Assembly (NCBI GenBank): GCA_015665415.1 | Contig: JADFAE010000017.1 | Coordinates: 1 to 64,000 of the forward strand | Source of the DNA: Roseobacter sp. | Lineage (GTDB): Bacteria; Pseudomonadota; Alphaproteobacteria; Rhodobacterales; Rhodobacteraceae | Direction of reading: 5' to 3' | DNA: 64,000 nt | Shown here: in pieces, positions 42,591 to 51,809 of the stretch | Position numbering within the stretch: the stretch's first letter is position 1 | How the letters are laid out: every line of letters begins with the position of its first letter | Program-made: the position numbers and the translations under genes | Notes under the pieces: model-generated | The model's input: the letters and a program-made list of their open reading frames with translations, nothing else | Databases searched by the model: none | What the model was told of the DNA's origin: nothing

Positions 42591-44177
42591 ATGACAGATT
42601 CTCCCATCCTTCAGGTCAAGGATTTGCGCGTTTCCTTCCGACAGGACGGCAAGATCACTCAGGCAGTCAAAGGTGTGTCCTTTTCGGTGGGACGCGGTGA
42701 GACCGTGGCCCTGGTGGGTGAGAGCGGGTCTGGAAAATCCGTCTCGGCCCTTTCAACAGTCTCGCTGCTGGGCGAAAGCGCCATGGTCGAGGGATCGGTC
42801 ACCTATGATGGTGTCGAGATGGTTGGGGCGGATGAAAAGCATCTGATGCAGGTGCGTGGCAACGACATCAGCTTTATCTTCCAAGAGCCGATGACCTCGC
42901 TCAACCCGCTGCATACCATCGAAAAGCAACTGGCGGAATCTTTGGCGCTGCATCAGGGACTGCAGGGCGAGGCCGCACGGACGCGCATTCTGCAGCTGAT
43001 GCAGAAGGTTGGTATTCGCGACGCCGAAACCCGTCTGGGCGCCTATCCTCATGAGTTGTCGGGCGGGCAGCGTCAGCGGGTGATGATCGCCATGGCGCTG
43101 GCCAACAAGCCGGACGTGCTGATCGCGGATGAGCCGACAACGGCGCTGGATGTGACCATTCAGGCGCAGATTCTGGAGCTGTTGGCAGAGTTGAAAAAAT
43201 CCGAGGGCATGGGGCTGTTGTTCATCACCCATGATCTGAATGTGGTGCGCCGCATCGCCGATCGGGTCTGCGTGATGAAAGGCGGCGAGATCGTCGAGGA
43301 AGGCCCGTCGGCGGAGGTGTTTGACAATCCTCAGCATGCCTATACGCAAAAACTGCTGGCGGCAGAGCCCTCGGGTCAACCCGAACCCTTGGCCAAAGAT
43401 GCCCCGGAGATGATCCGCACCCAAGATTTGAAGGTCTGGTTCCCGATCCAGAAAGGTCTGCTGAAACGCACCGTCGGGCATGTGAAAGCGGTGAACCCGA
43501 CCTCGATCTCTGTGCGCGCAGGCGAGACCCTGGGCATTGTGGGCGAAAGTGGCTCGGGCAAGACCACCATGGCGCTGGCGATCATGCGGCTGATTGCCTC
43601 TGAGGGCGAAGTTCGTTTTCTGGGGGAAGATCTGCGGCAATGGTCGACCCGGGATCTGCGCGCCCTGCGCAAGGATATGCAGATCGTGTTTCAGGATCCC
43701 TTTGGCTCACTCAGCCCGCGGATGACCTGTGCGCAGATCATCTCGGAAGGGTTGGCGATCCACAAGGTGGACCAGCACCGCCCCCCGCGTGAACTGGTGG
43801 CTGAGGTGATGCAGGAGGTGGGGCTGGATCCCGCCACCATGGATCGCTACCCGCATGAGTTCTCAGGCGGGCAGCGCCAGCGTATCGCCATCGCCCGCGC
43901 CATGGTGTTGCGTCCCAAGCTGGTGGTTCTGGATGAGCCCACCTCGGCGCTGGATATGACGGTCCAGGTGCAGATTGTGGAGCTGCTGCGGGATTTGCAG
44001 AAACGCTATGGGCTGGCCTATCTGTTTATCAGTCACGACCTGAATGTGGTGCGGGCGATGTCGCATCAGATGGTGGTGATGAAACAGGGCGATATTGTCG
44101 AAAGCGGTGCTGCCGAGACCCTGTTTGAACATCCTCAGGAAGATTACACCCGTCAGTTGCTGGCAGCCGCGCGCTGA
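42591..44177 (+). CDS. yejF: Peptide ABC transporter, fused double ATP-binding protein (YejF-like)
   Basis: This 528-residue protein has two complete ABC modules. Walker A motifs are GESGSGKSV (about 41) and GESGSGKTT (about 316), LSGGQRQRVMIAMAL and FSGGQRQRIAIARAM are the signatures, and both Walker B motifs end DEPT(T/S)ALD. The oligopeptide-type C-terminal extension follows each. With yejABE it forms a microcin/peptide importer. Confidence 0.95.
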   Translation: MTDSPILQVKDLRVSFRQDGKITQAVKGVSFSVGRGETVALVGESGSGKSVSALSTVSLLGESAMVEGSVTYDGVEMVGADEKHLMQVRGNDISFIFQEPMTSLNPLHTIEKQLAESLALHQGLQGEAARTRILQLMQKVGIRDAETRLGAYPHELSGGQRQRVMIAMALANKPDVLIADEPTTALDVTIQAQILELLAELKKSEGMGLLFITHDLNVVRRIADRVCVMKGGEIVEEGPSAEVFDNPQHAYTQKLLAAEPSGQPEPLAKDAPEMIRTQDLKVWFPIQKGLLKRTVGHVKAVNPTSISVRAGETLGIVGESGSGKTTMALAIMRLIASEGEVRFLGEDLRQWSTRDLRALRKDMQIVFQDPFGSLSPRMTCAQIISEGLAIHKVDQHRPPRELVAEVMQEVGLDPATMDRYPHEFSGGQRQRIAIARAMVLRPKLVVLDEPTSALDMTVQVQIVELLRDLQKRYGLAYLFISHDLNVVRAMSHQMVVMKQGDIVESGAAETLFEHPQEDYTRQLLAAAR

Positions 44178-44185
44178 AGCAGCAG

Positions 44186-44261
44186 AGGGGGGGCTCCCGC
44201 CAGCTTTGCCTGCTTCTGGCAGACCGGCGCGCTGTTGGGCCTGGCGCCGCTGACGCGGCGT
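44186..44261 (+). repeat. Dispersed intergenic repeat, copy A
   Basis: GGGGGGCTCCCGCC, variable middle with GCCTGCTTCTG, GTTGGGCCTGGC and a short CGCCGC/GCGGCG hairpin. Placed directly after yejF and facing the 3' end of hemN. Best match to copy B at 18543-18624. Confidence 0.65.
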
Positions 44262-44284
44262 GCGTGCTTTGCCTGTGTAGGCGC

Positions 44285-45640
44285 TCAGGCGACGGAGCTG
44301 TGGCGGGTGGGGGTGATTTCATTGGCGTCGAAATGGCGGGCAATCATACGCGCCAGCGGGTGGCCGCTCTCTGTCAGGGTCAGACCTTGGGGGGTGGATA
44401 ACAGGACATCCGGATAGGCGGCACAGGCTGCTGCCACTAGGGTGTCAAAAGCGGCTGCCATTTGTGGAAAGCGAGAGAGCATTTCGCCGCGAGAGATGTG
44501 AAAGTCGCAGAGCAGGGCTTCGATCATCCGGGCCCGCAGTGCGTCTTCTCCCTCAAAGGCGTGACCGCGCAGGGAGGCAAAGCCGCCGCCGTCTATCGCC
44601 GACATATAACGGGCCGTGCTGGGAGCATTCTGCACATAGCCCTGAGGGAAGCGCGATATGGCCGAGGCTCCAAGCCCGATCAACACATCTGCCGGGTCAT
44701 CACTGTAGCCCTGAAACCCCCGTTTCAGGGTGCGGTTTTGTTGCGCCCGGCTCAGCCCGTCTGCGGGGTGGGCAAAATGATCGATGCCAATGGCGCGATA
44801 GCCGGCCTGCAGCAGCAGGCTGCTTGCGGCCTCAAACAGTTTGAGCCGGTTTTGCGGAGTGGGCAGGCTTTCGGAGGGGATCATCGCCTGGCGGCGGATC
44901 ATCGCGGGCAGGTGAATGTAGCCGTATAACGCCACCCGGTCAGGGGCGCAGGACAAAAGCTGACGGGTGCTTTTGCGGATTGCATCTTCGGTCTGGTAAG
45001 GCAGCCCAAACAGCAGGTCGGTGCTGATGTTTTGCACACCGCCCTGTCGCAGCATTTCGATCACCTGCTGGGTGCGGGCAAACTCCAGCGGGCGGCCAAT
45101 GGCCTGCTGCACGGCGGGGTCAAAGTCCTGCACCCCGATCGAGGCCCGGGTCAGGCCGGCCGCCACCAGCGCGTCACAGCGCGGTTGATCAAAGGCGTTG
45201 GGATCGATCTCAACCGAGAACTCCCCGGTTGCAGCCATGGGGGCGAGATCGGCAAGGGCTGCCGTCAGATCACGAATCATCTCGGGCGTCAAAATGGTCG
45301 GCGTGCCGCCCCCAAGATGAAGCCGCGACACTGTGACCCCGGCTGGAAGATGGGATTTGAGCAGGGCGATCTCGCGCTTTAGCGCTGCGACATAGGTGGC
45401 AATCGGCGCGTCGGAACGGGTGCCTTGGGTGCGGCACATGCAAAACCAGCAGAGATCACGGCAAAAAGGAATGTGTAGATAGAGAGAGATCTGACTTCTG
45501 GGCGGGATTTCCCCGACCCATGACGTGAAGTGCCGTGAATCAATTTCCGCGCCAAAATTTGGCGCGGTGGGATAGCTGGTATAGCGCGGCACTTTGGCAT
45601 CGAATAAACCAAGCTTCGCCAATTGTGATTTCTGACACAT
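44285..45640 (-). CDS. hemN: Oxygen-independent coproporphyrinogen III oxidase
   Basis: This 451-residue radical SAM enzyme has the cluster motif C-x3-C-x2-C in FCRDLCWFCMCRT, with YLHIPF before it and HLGGGTPTIL after it, and RASIGVQDFDPAVQQAIGR as in true HemN. It decarboxylates coproporphyrinogen III without O2. Divergent from fnrL with an FNR palindrome about 36 bases before its start, so it should be induced under low oxygen. Confidence 0.95.
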   Translation of the reverse strand: MCQKSQLAKLGLFDAKVPRYTSYPTAPNFGAEIDSRHFTSWVGEIPPRSQISLYLHIPFCRDLCWFCMCRTQGTRSDAPIATYVAALKREIALLKSHLPAGVTVSRLHLGGGTPTILTPEMIRDLTAALADLAPMAATGEFSVEIDPNAFDQPRCDALVAAGLTRASIGVQDFDPAVQQAIGRPLEFARTQQVIEMLRQGGVQNISTDLLFGLPYQTEDAIRKSTRQLLSCAPDRVALYGYIHLPAMIRRQAMIPSESLPTPQNRLKLFEAASSLLLQAGYRAIGIDHFAHPADGLSRAQQNRTLKRGFQGYSDDPADVLIGLGASAISRFPQGYVQNAPSTARYMSAIDGGGFASLRGHAFEGEDALRARMIEALLCDFHISRGEMLSRFPQMAAAFDTLVAAACAAYPDVLLSTPQGLTLTESGHPLARMIARHFDANEITPTRHSSVA

Positions 45641-45675
45641 ATCATTATCCTAGTCAGCATTCGCGCGAACGAACT

Positions 45676-45689
45676 TTGACCTAGATCAA
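45676..45689. promoter_or_regulatory. FNR/FnrL box between hemN and fnrL
   Basis: TTGAC-CTAG-ATCAA, one mismatch to TTGAT-N4-ATCAA. It ends 12 bases before the fnrL ATG, a position suited to autorepression, and lies at an activating distance for hemN. Confidence 0.82.
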
Positions 45690-45701
45690 ACGGGACTGCC
45701 C

Positions 45702-46442
45702 ATGAACGCCCCAACCATTGCGCATATCAACTGCGCCGATTGTCCAATCCGCCACCGGGCGGTCTGCGCCCGCTGTGAAGCGGACGAGCTGGAAGCGCTG
45801 GATACCATCAAATATTACCGCACCTATGAAGCGGGACAGCCGATCATCTGGTCCGGGGACGTGATGAATTTTGTCGGCTCGGTGGTCTCGGGGATCGCGA
45901 CGCTGACCCAGACCATGGAAGATGGCCGTACCCAGATGGTGGGGCTGCTGCTGCCCAGTGATTTTGTCGGCCGACCCGGCCGGGATGGTGCAGCCTATAA
46001 CGTGGTGGCCACCACGGATCTGGTGATGTGCTGTTTCCGCAAGAAACCCTTTGAAGATCTGATGGCAAAAACCCCGCATATCGCGCATCGCCTGCTGGAG
46101 ATGACGCTGGATGAGCTGGATGCCGCGCGCGAGTGGATGTTGGTTCTGGGCCGCAAGACGGCCCGCGAAAAGATCGCCAGCCTGCTGTCGATCATTGCCC
46201 GTCGGGATGCCTCACTGACGCCAGACGGGGCGGTGCAATCCATGACCTTTGATCTGCCGCTGACCCGCGAGGCCATGGCCGACTATTTGGGCCTGACGCT
46301 TGAGACCGTAAGCCGCCAAGTGTCGGCGTTGAAAAAGGACGGCGTTATTTCGCTGGAAGGCAAACGCCGTGTGACAGTTCCGGATATGGGGCGTCTGATG
46401 GAAGAAGCCGGCGATGACAGCGACGGTGGCTTTCTGCTCTGA
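45702..46442 (+). CDS. fnrL: Oxygen-sensing transcription regulator FnrL
   Basis: This 246-residue Crp/Fnr protein has N-terminal cysteines 11, 14, 22 and 25 and Cys110/111, enough to ligate an O2-labile 4Fe-4S cluster. A cyclic-nucleotide-like beta barrel follows, then HTH REAMADYLGLTLETVSRQVSALKKDG with the FNR-type E-SR recognition residues. It activates microaerobic genes; its probable targets hemN, ccoNOQP and ccoG lie in this window. Confidence 0.95.
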   Translation: MNAPTIAHINCADCPIRHRAVCARCEADELEALDTIKYYRTYEAGQPIIWSGDVMNFVGSVVSGIATLTQTMEDGRTQMVGLLLPSDFVGRPGRDGAAYNVVATTDLVMCCFRKKPFEDLMAKTPHIAHRLLEMTLDELDAAREWMLVLGRKTAREKIASLLSIIARRDASLTPDGAVQSMTFDLPLTREAMADYLGLTLETVSRQVSALKKDGVISLEGKRRVTVPDMGRLMEEAGDDSDGGFLL

Positions 46443-46500
46443 TCCTATGTGTGGACCGCCGCGTGACGGTTGAAAACTCTCTCTATCACTTTGCATTTTG

Positions 46501-46533
46501 AAGGGCGGATCCGGTGCTACTGGCCGCCCTTTG
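46501..46533 (+). terminator. fnrL terminator, overlapping the 3' end of the next gene
   Basis: AAGGGCGG pairs with CCGCCCTT around a 16-base loop, followed by TTGG. It overlaps the last codons of the convergent LysR gene. Confidence 0.55.
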
Positions 46534-47434
46534 GCGGTTTTGGCGCGTCCGGCAGCTCTTGCCCTCCGCTGGTCTTTAGCCATTCCGCGACCTGTCGGCT
46601 GGCGGAGGCTGCGCCACGCCCGGGCATGGTCCACAGGCGCAAAGCGCGGGGCAGGGTGACCCTTTGGGAAAAGGGCGCGACCAGCCTGCCGCTTTGGAGG
46701 TGCGAGGCAAGCAGGGCCTCATGGCCGATCAGGACCCCCGCCCCATTCAGCGCCTCTTCCACGGCCAGAGCATACAGAGAATAGACCGGTCCGCGCGGGG
46801 TGATGTTCTGGGGCGCAGCGCTGCCCGATAGCCAGTCGTGCCAGTCCTGCTGCCAACTGGTGTCAGACAGGCAGGCGATGCGGCTGAGATCCTGCGGGCT
46901 GTGCAGCTCTGCTGCCACTGCTGGGTTGCAGACCGGAAAGATCACATCCCGGCTCAGAATCTCACCCTGGTCTGCATCATAAAACAGGCACAGATCATAA
47001 GGCGTACGCTTGAGGTTCGGGGGCTGCTCCAGCGCGGTGATGGAGATTTCGGTGCCGGGCATCTCGGCGCGCAGTTGCGGCAAACGCGGGGAAAGCCAGA
47101 ATTGGGCAATGGCCGGCAGGGTGGCGATATGGACCACCCGGGGTGCGGCGGCATCGCGCAACTGTTGCACGGCCAGTCCCATCTGATCAAAGGCCTGGCG
47201 AAATCCGGGCAGGGCCTGCGCCCCCAGGGCGGTCAGCACCACACCCTTGGGGCTGCGTTGAAACAGGGGCGCGCCGAGCTCTGCTTCCAGGGCCTTGATA
47301 TGGGCAGAGATCGCGCCGGGGGTAACACCCAGCTCTTCGGCGGCGGCAGAGAATCCCCCCAGACGCGCCGCCGCCTCAAAGGCGCGAAGGGCTGTCAGAG
47401 CGATGGATTTTGGACGGGGTGGGGCAACGGCCAT
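46517..47434 (-). CDS. LysR-family regulator (GcvA-type)
   Basis: This 305-residue protein has an N-terminal HTH (SIALTALRAFEAAARLGGFSAAAEELGVTPGAISAHIKALEAELGAPLFQR) and a GcvA-like effector domain with IATLPAIAQFWLSPRLPQL. Divergent from the SHMT-like gene at 47556; nested inverted repeats lie between them, so that enzyme is the probable target. Confidence 0.9.
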   Translation of the reverse strand: MAVAPPRPKSIALTALRAFEAAARLGGFSAAAEELGVTPGAISAHIKALEAELGAPLFQRSPKGVVLTALGAQALPGFRQAFDQMGLAVQQLRDAAAPRVVHIATLPAIAQFWLSPRLPQLRAEMPGTEISITALEQPPNLKRTPYDLCLFYDADQGEILSRDVIFPVCNPAVAAELHSPQDLSRIACLSDTSWQQDWHDWLSGSAAPQNITPRGPVYSLYALAVEEALNGAGVLIGHEALLASHLQSGRLVAPFSQRVTLPRALRLWTMPGRGAASASRQVAEWLKTSGGQELPDAPKPPKGGQ

Positions 47435-47480
47435 CAGTTTAGACTCAATTTTTCTGGCCCTAGATTTTCAGAAAACTGAT
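47433..47480. promoter_or_regulatory. Nested inverted repeats between LysR and SHMT-like gene
   Basis: ATCAGTTT (47433) pairs with AAACTGAT (47473-47480), and inside it TTTTCTG (47450) pairs with CAGAAAA (47469-47475). The outer arm begins at the LysR start codon. Candidate operator. Confidence 0.5.
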
Positions 47481-47555
47481 TTGCACGCAAGCCGCCCTCT
47501 GGGCTCAACTGGGTCAAAGCGGATCAGACAGACCCCGCGTGATAGGAGAGTTGAG

Positions 47556-48878
47556 ATGACCAGACTTGCAAACCGGGCTTGGGTTCCGGCCCATTGCGAA
47601 ACCCGCGTTCAGGCAATCGCGACGGCCACGGCGGCAATGGACAGCGCCACTGCGGCGGCGCGGATCGAGACGCTGACGGCACTGAACAGCGAGATCCACG
47701 ATGCGGAATGCTTCAACCTCAACCCGGCTACCAATGTGATGAACCCCGCAGCCGAGGCCGTGCTGGCACGGGGCCTGGGCAGCCGCCCGTCGCTGGGCTA
47801 CCCGGGGGACAAATACGAAATGGGGCTGGAGGCGATCGAGGAGATCGAAGTGATGGCCGCGGAATTGGCGGCTCAGGTCTTTGATGCCCGATATGCTGAA
47901 ATTCGCGTCGCCTCGGGGGCGCTGGCCAATCTCTACGGGTTCATGGCGCTGACCAAACCGGGCGATTGCATCATTGCACCACCGGCAGCGGTGGGCGGGC
48001 ATGTGACCCATCACGGCGATGGCTGCGCCGGGCTCTACGGGCTGATTTCACACCCGGCCCCGGTGGATGCCGATGGCTATACTGTGGATTTGGATGCCCT
48101 GCGGCAGCTGGCGCTGAAGGAACGCCCCAAGTTGATCACCATAGGCGGCAGCCTCAACCTGTTTGCCCATCCGGTGCGTGAGATCCGCGCCATTGCCGAT
48201 GAGGTCGGTGCCAAGGTGCTGTTTGATGCGGCGCATCAATGCGGCATCATCGCGGGCAAAGCCTGGGCCAACCCGCTGGCAGAGGGGGCACATTTGATGA
48301 CCATGAGCACCTACAAAAGCCTGGGCGGGCCTGCAGGTGGCCTGATTGTCAGCAATGACGCAGAGATTGCGCAAGCGCTGGATGCGATTGCCTTTCCCGG
48401 GATGACGGCCAATTTTGACGCCGCCAAATCAGCCGCTCTGGCGCTGAGCCTGCTGGATTGGATTGATCATGGTTCCGACTATGCTGCGGCGATGATCGAA
48501 CTGGCGCAGGCTCTGGCCACAGAGTTGGAGACGCTGGGACTGCCGGTGTTCAAACCGGGGGGGCAGGCCACCAGTTCGCATCAATTTGCCGTCGAGGCCG
48601 CGCGCTTTGGCGGTGGTCAAACCGCCTCCAAACGCTTGCGCCGGGCCGGGTTTCTGGCCTGTGGCATCGGGCTGCCCATTGCCGCCGTCGAGGGGGACAT
48701 GAACGGGCTGCGCATTGGCACGCCCGAGCTGGTGCGCCGTGGCGTGACCCCTGCGGATGCCCCGGCGCTGGCGGCACTGATTGCCGAAGGGATGACGGGC
48801 GCAAATCCAGAGGCCGTTGCCAAACGCACCCGCGAGATGCGGGCGGGATTTCAGGGCTACCACTTTATCCGCCGCTGA
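47556..48878 (+). CDS. SHMT-like PLP-dependent enzyme, substrate unknown
   Basis: This 440-residue fold-type I enzyme has ECFNLNPATNVMNPAAEAVLARGLGSRPSLGYPGDKYEMG like serine hydroxymethyltransferase, Asp/His in LFDAAHQCGIIAG and the PLP lysine in MSTYKSLGGPAGGLIVS (STxKxxxGP). It is divergent enough from GlyA that folate-independent aldolase or transferase activity (for example on alpha-methylserine-like substrates) is possible. AGGAGAG precedes ATG 47556. Controlled by the divergent LysR. Confidence 0.82.
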   Translation: MTRLANRAWVPAHCETRVQAIATATAAMDSATAAARIETLTALNSEIHDAECFNLNPATNVMNPAAEAVLARGLGSRPSLGYPGDKYEMGLEAIEEIEVMAAELAAQVFDARYAEIRVASGALANLYGFMALTKPGDCIIAPPAAVGGHVTHHGDGCAGLYGLISHPAPVDADGYTVDLDALRQLALKERPKLITIGGSLNLFAHPVREIRAIADEVGAKVLFDAAHQCGIIAGKAWANPLAEGAHLMTMSTYKSLGGPAGGLIVSNDAEIAQALDAIAFPGMTANFDAAKSAALALSLLDWIDHGSDYAAAMIELAQALATELETLGLPVFKPGGQATSSHQFAVEAARFGGGQTASKRLRRAGFLACGIGLPIAAVEGDMNGLRIGTPELVRRGVTPADAPALAALIAEGMTGANPEAVAKRTREMRAGFQGYHFIRR

Positions 48879-48890
48879 ACCGGCAAGCAG

Positions 48891-48921
48891 ATGGTCCTGC
48901 GCGTGAGTGTTACGCGCAGGA
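48891..48921 (+). terminator. Hairpin after the SHMT-like gene
   Basis: GGTCCTGCGCGT pairs perfectly with ACGCGCAGGACC around GAGTGTT. No strong T-run follows. Confidence 0.65.
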
Positions 48922-49056
48922 CCCAAATTGCCTTGATCAGGCCCTAGCCGCGTATCAGACGAGAGCGGTTCGATTGATACCAGAGGTTGAGACTGTGGCT
49001 GGACCCTGCTAAAGCACAATTCAGGGTAGAGGTAAACAACTACCAATTGGTTTCTG

Positions 49057-49662
49057 CTAGTCTTTCTCCATCATGGCGCGCAAAACCGGATAAAACTGGG
49101 TAAAGACAAAATCGGTTTCCGCATTGTCCGCATGACAGGCGTTACAGCTGTCGGTGGGAAAGGCACTGGCGGTTTCGGCATAGGGCTCACCGCCATGGCC
49201 AAAAGAGAAGAAGGCCCAGCCGCCGGGCTCTTGCGGAAAGCGCTGATTGTCCTTGATGAGCAGTTCCAATCCGACAAATTCCCCCTGAAAATAGCCAACA
49301 CCCGAAACCTGGGCATTGGCGCCGGTTTCCTCATCCGTGCTGACATCGGTCTGTACCATGGTCAGTTCTTTGGCGATCTGAGTGCCCTCGGGCCAGGTGC
49401 CAGTGGCCTCGAATGCGGCAAAGGCGGTGGGCTCAACATAGACGTTATGAAACTCGGGGAAGGGCGCTTCGCCGCCGTTGAGGGCGTTGGGTGTGAGCGG
49501 GGCGCCGACAAAGATCCATTTGCGATAGCCGACGGGCTGCAGGACCTTGCCCGCAGCGTTGAACTGCGCGCCATGGATGTCACTGTCCTGAGCCAGGCTC
49601 CAGCCGGCGGTAAGGCTGAGTGTGGTGATCATGGCAAAGGTGGGCAGGTATTTGGCTGTCAT
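49057..49662 (-). CDS. Cytochrome P460 family protein
   Basis: This 201-residue protein has a signal peptide (MTAKYLPTFAMITTLSLTAGWSLAQD), the P460 patterns YRKWIFVGAPLTPNALNGGEAPFPEFHNVYVEP and C-terminal DSCNACHADNAETDFVFTQFYPVLR with one CxxCH haem site. Known members oxidise hydroxylamine or bind NO, while many homologues lack the Lys cross-link and act otherwise. Its site beside the low-oxygen respiration genes is compatible with NO or hydroxylamine handling, but this is inference. Confidence 0.88.
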   Translation of the reverse strand: MTAKYLPTFAMITTLSLTAGWSLAQDSDIHGAQFNAAGKVLQPVGYRKWIFVGAPLTPNALNGGEAPFPEFHNVYVEPTAFAAFEATGTWPEGTQIAKELTMVQTDVSTDEETGANAQVSGVGYFQGEFVGLELLIKDNQRFPQEPGGWAFFSFGHGGEPYAETASAFPTDSCNACHADNAETDFVFTQFYPVLRAMMEKD

Positions 49663-49807
49663 CTGAATTCTCCGGTGGCGAGGCATAGCAAGGGACTGTG
49701 CAAGGGGACTGTGGAATGATGTCTTGTCAGGATAGAGAGGTCAGCTGATAGTGTGGGTTATCGGTTCCATAACCATTGGTATGGCCAAAGGAGGCTAGAC
49801 TGCAGCA

Positions 49808-50692
49808 ATGAACCTGACACGAATCCAGTATTTCCTCAGCCTTGCAAAGACCTTGAACTTCTCCGAAACCGCCCGCATCTGCGGCATGTCACAGCCAGCT
49901 CTCAGCAAAGCAATCCGCAAGCTGGAGGAGGAACTTGGCGGTGCGCTGCTGCGCCGTGAGGGGCGGTTGACGCATCTGACCCCCCTGGGGCGGGCCATGG
50001 CAGAACGTCTGGGGGAGGTGGAACAGGCGCGCCGCCGTGCTGAGGCAACAGCCAAGCGGTTGGTCGCGCCGGGACGGGCGCGTCTACAGATCGCGCTGAT
50101 GTGCACCATCGGGGTCAGCCGGTTTTTGCCCTTTTTGGCCAAGGTGCAGCGCAAGATGCCCGAGGCCGAATTGATCCTGAGCGATACGCCGGTGGGTGAG
50201 ATCGAGACGGCGCTATTGTCCGGGCATTGTGATCTGGCTGTTCTGGCAGCGCCTTTTGGCGGCCATGCGCGCCTGCGTCACACCGAGCTATACCGCGAAG
50301 ACATGGTGGCTGCTGTGGCGCGCAACCATCGTCTTGCCGCGCTGGAGGACGTGACTCTTTCGACGCTGGCAGAGCAGCCCTATATTGAGCGCACCCATTG
50401 CGAATTCGGCGATCTGTTTTACGACCAATGCGAGGCGGTGGGCGTCGAGATCATACCCGCCATCCGCAGCAACCGCGAAGACTGGGTGACCGGGCTGGTG
50501 GCCAATGGTCATGGCGTGACGCTGATGCCGGAGGATTCGGGGCGGGCCGCAGGTCTCGCCTGCTGCCAGATTACGCCGGTGCCGCTGTGGCGCAGCGTGT
50601 CTCTGGCGGTGGCAACAGGGCGCGAGGATGATGAAACGGTACGGGCGATCCTGACAGAGGCGCGCAGCCATGATTGGCTGGCAGCCACCTGA
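49808..50692 (+). CDS. LysR-family regulator
   Basis: This 294-residue protein begins MNLTRIQYFLSLAKTLNFSETARICGMSQPALSKAIRKLEEELGGALLRREG, an HTH with CynR/OxyR-like spacing. Divergent from the cytochrome P460 gene over 145 bases. Its ligand domain starts about 90 (LQIALMCTIGVSRFLPFLAKVQ). The P460 gene is its likely target. Confidence 0.9.
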   Translation: MNLTRIQYFLSLAKTLNFSETARICGMSQPALSKAIRKLEEELGGALLRREGRLTHLTPLGRAMAERLGEVEQARRRAEATAKRLVAPGRARLQIALMCTIGVSRFLPFLAKVQRKMPEAELILSDTPVGEIETALLSGHCDLAVLAAPFGGHARLRHTELYREDMVAAVARNHRLAALEDVTLSTLAEQPYIERTHCEFGDLFYDQCEAVGVEIIPAIRSNREDWVTGLVANGHGVTLMPEDSGRAAGLACCQITPVPLWRSVSLAVATGREDDETVRAILTEARSHDWLAAT

Positions 50693-50765
50693 AATCTGAC
50701 GGTCCGTAGGGTGTTCAGGATCCGGGCGGCGATCAATATCCGTTCTGGAACCAGCCCGATGCGGT

Positions 50766-51605
50766 TTAATGCGCCATAAAGACAGGCACGGTGGCTTTTT
50801 CCAGCATGTTGCGGGTGGCCCCCCCCAGGATGGCTTCGCGGAACCGGGAGTGCCCATAGGCCCCCATCACGATCATGTCGGCATCGGTATCGGCGGCGTG
50901 CCGGATCAGGATGTCAGAGACCCGCGGCAGGGTCTTGCTGAGAACGTCGATCTCGCATTTCACCCCATGGCGCGCCAGCATCTGCGCCAACATGCCACCG
51001 GGGTCAGAGCGCTCCGGTCCGTGCTGGGGCGGGTCGATCACCACGATACGGGCCAAGTCTGCCGCCGTGAGAAAGGGCAGCGCTTTGCGGATGGAGGTCA
51101 TGGCCTCGATGCTTTCGTTCCAGGCGATCAGAATGGTTTTGGGCTGACCCACCGGCTTGGCCTGCTCGGGTACCACCAAGACCGGGGTTCGGCCCTCAAA
51201 CAGGGCGGACTCGACCACGGGTTCGGCCTCTACCCCCTTGCCGGGGCCATAGGGTTGGCCAAGGACAACCAGATCGGAAAACCGGGCCAGGCGTGCGACG
51301 TGACGCCCCATGTCTGCGATCTGGGCGATACCTGCATCGGTTGAGAACTGAATGCCTGCCTTTTGCAGATAGTCATCGGCAAAAGACTTGAGCGCGCCTG
51401 CGTCCTCTTTGGCCCGCGACATCGTTTCCTGTAGCACCATGGCATTGGCTCCGGCATAATAATAACCGGTTTGGGTGCGATCAACGCCCAGACACAGGGC
51501 TTCGGCGTGGCCGCCAAAGGTCTCTGCAAGAGCAGCTGTTTGCGACAGGGGAGTCTCAGCAGTGTCCTTGGAGGTCAGAACCGTGAGAATGGTTTTATAG
51601 GTCAT
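50766..51605 (-). CDS. Tandem universal stress protein (UspA family)
   Basis: This 279-residue protein has two Usp domains: the first starts MTYKTILTVLTSKDTAET, the second around KTILIAWNESIEAMTSIRKALPFL and ends GAYGHSRFREAILGGATRNMLEKATVPVFMAH with the G-x2-G-x9-G(S/T) nucleotide loop. It diverges from ccoN across a perfect FNR box, so it is likely induced by oxygen limitation. Confidence 0.9.
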   Translation of the reverse strand: MTYKTILTVLTSKDTAETPLSQTAALAETFGGHAEALCLGVDRTQTGYYYAGANAMVLQETMSRAKEDAGALKSFADDYLQKAGIQFSTDAGIAQIADMGRHVARLARFSDLVVLGQPYGPGKGVEAEPVVESALFEGRTPVLVVPEQAKPVGQPKTILIAWNESIEAMTSIRKALPFLTAADLARIVVIDPPQHGPERSDPGGMLAQMLARHGVKCEIDVLSKTLPRVSDILIRHAADTDADMIVMGAYGHSRFREAILGGATRNMLEKATVPVFMAH

Positions 51606-51703
51606 GTTTCACCTCATGGTGGCAAAGAATTGGGGCTCCGACCAAAGAGGCAGGTGCTGTAGCCGTTCTTTTTGTGGTGTGTCACAGTTGAACAAGAAAT
51701 GTC

Positions 51704-51717
51704 TTGATGCAGATCAA
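51704..51717. promoter_or_regulatory. Perfect FNR/FnrL box upstream of ccoN
   Basis: TTGAT-GCAG-ATCAA, exact consensus. Its centre is about 99 bases before the ccoN ATG and about 105 before the uspA-type start, allowing class II activation of ccoN with a leader and possibly of the divergent gene. Confidence 0.92.
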
Positions 51718-51809
51718 TGCATTCGTCGCGCATGTTTTGCATTTAGACCACGCAATCGATGGTTCCACGCGGCAAAAGAATCGTGGGGGACAAGGCAAAG
51801 GGACGCAAG

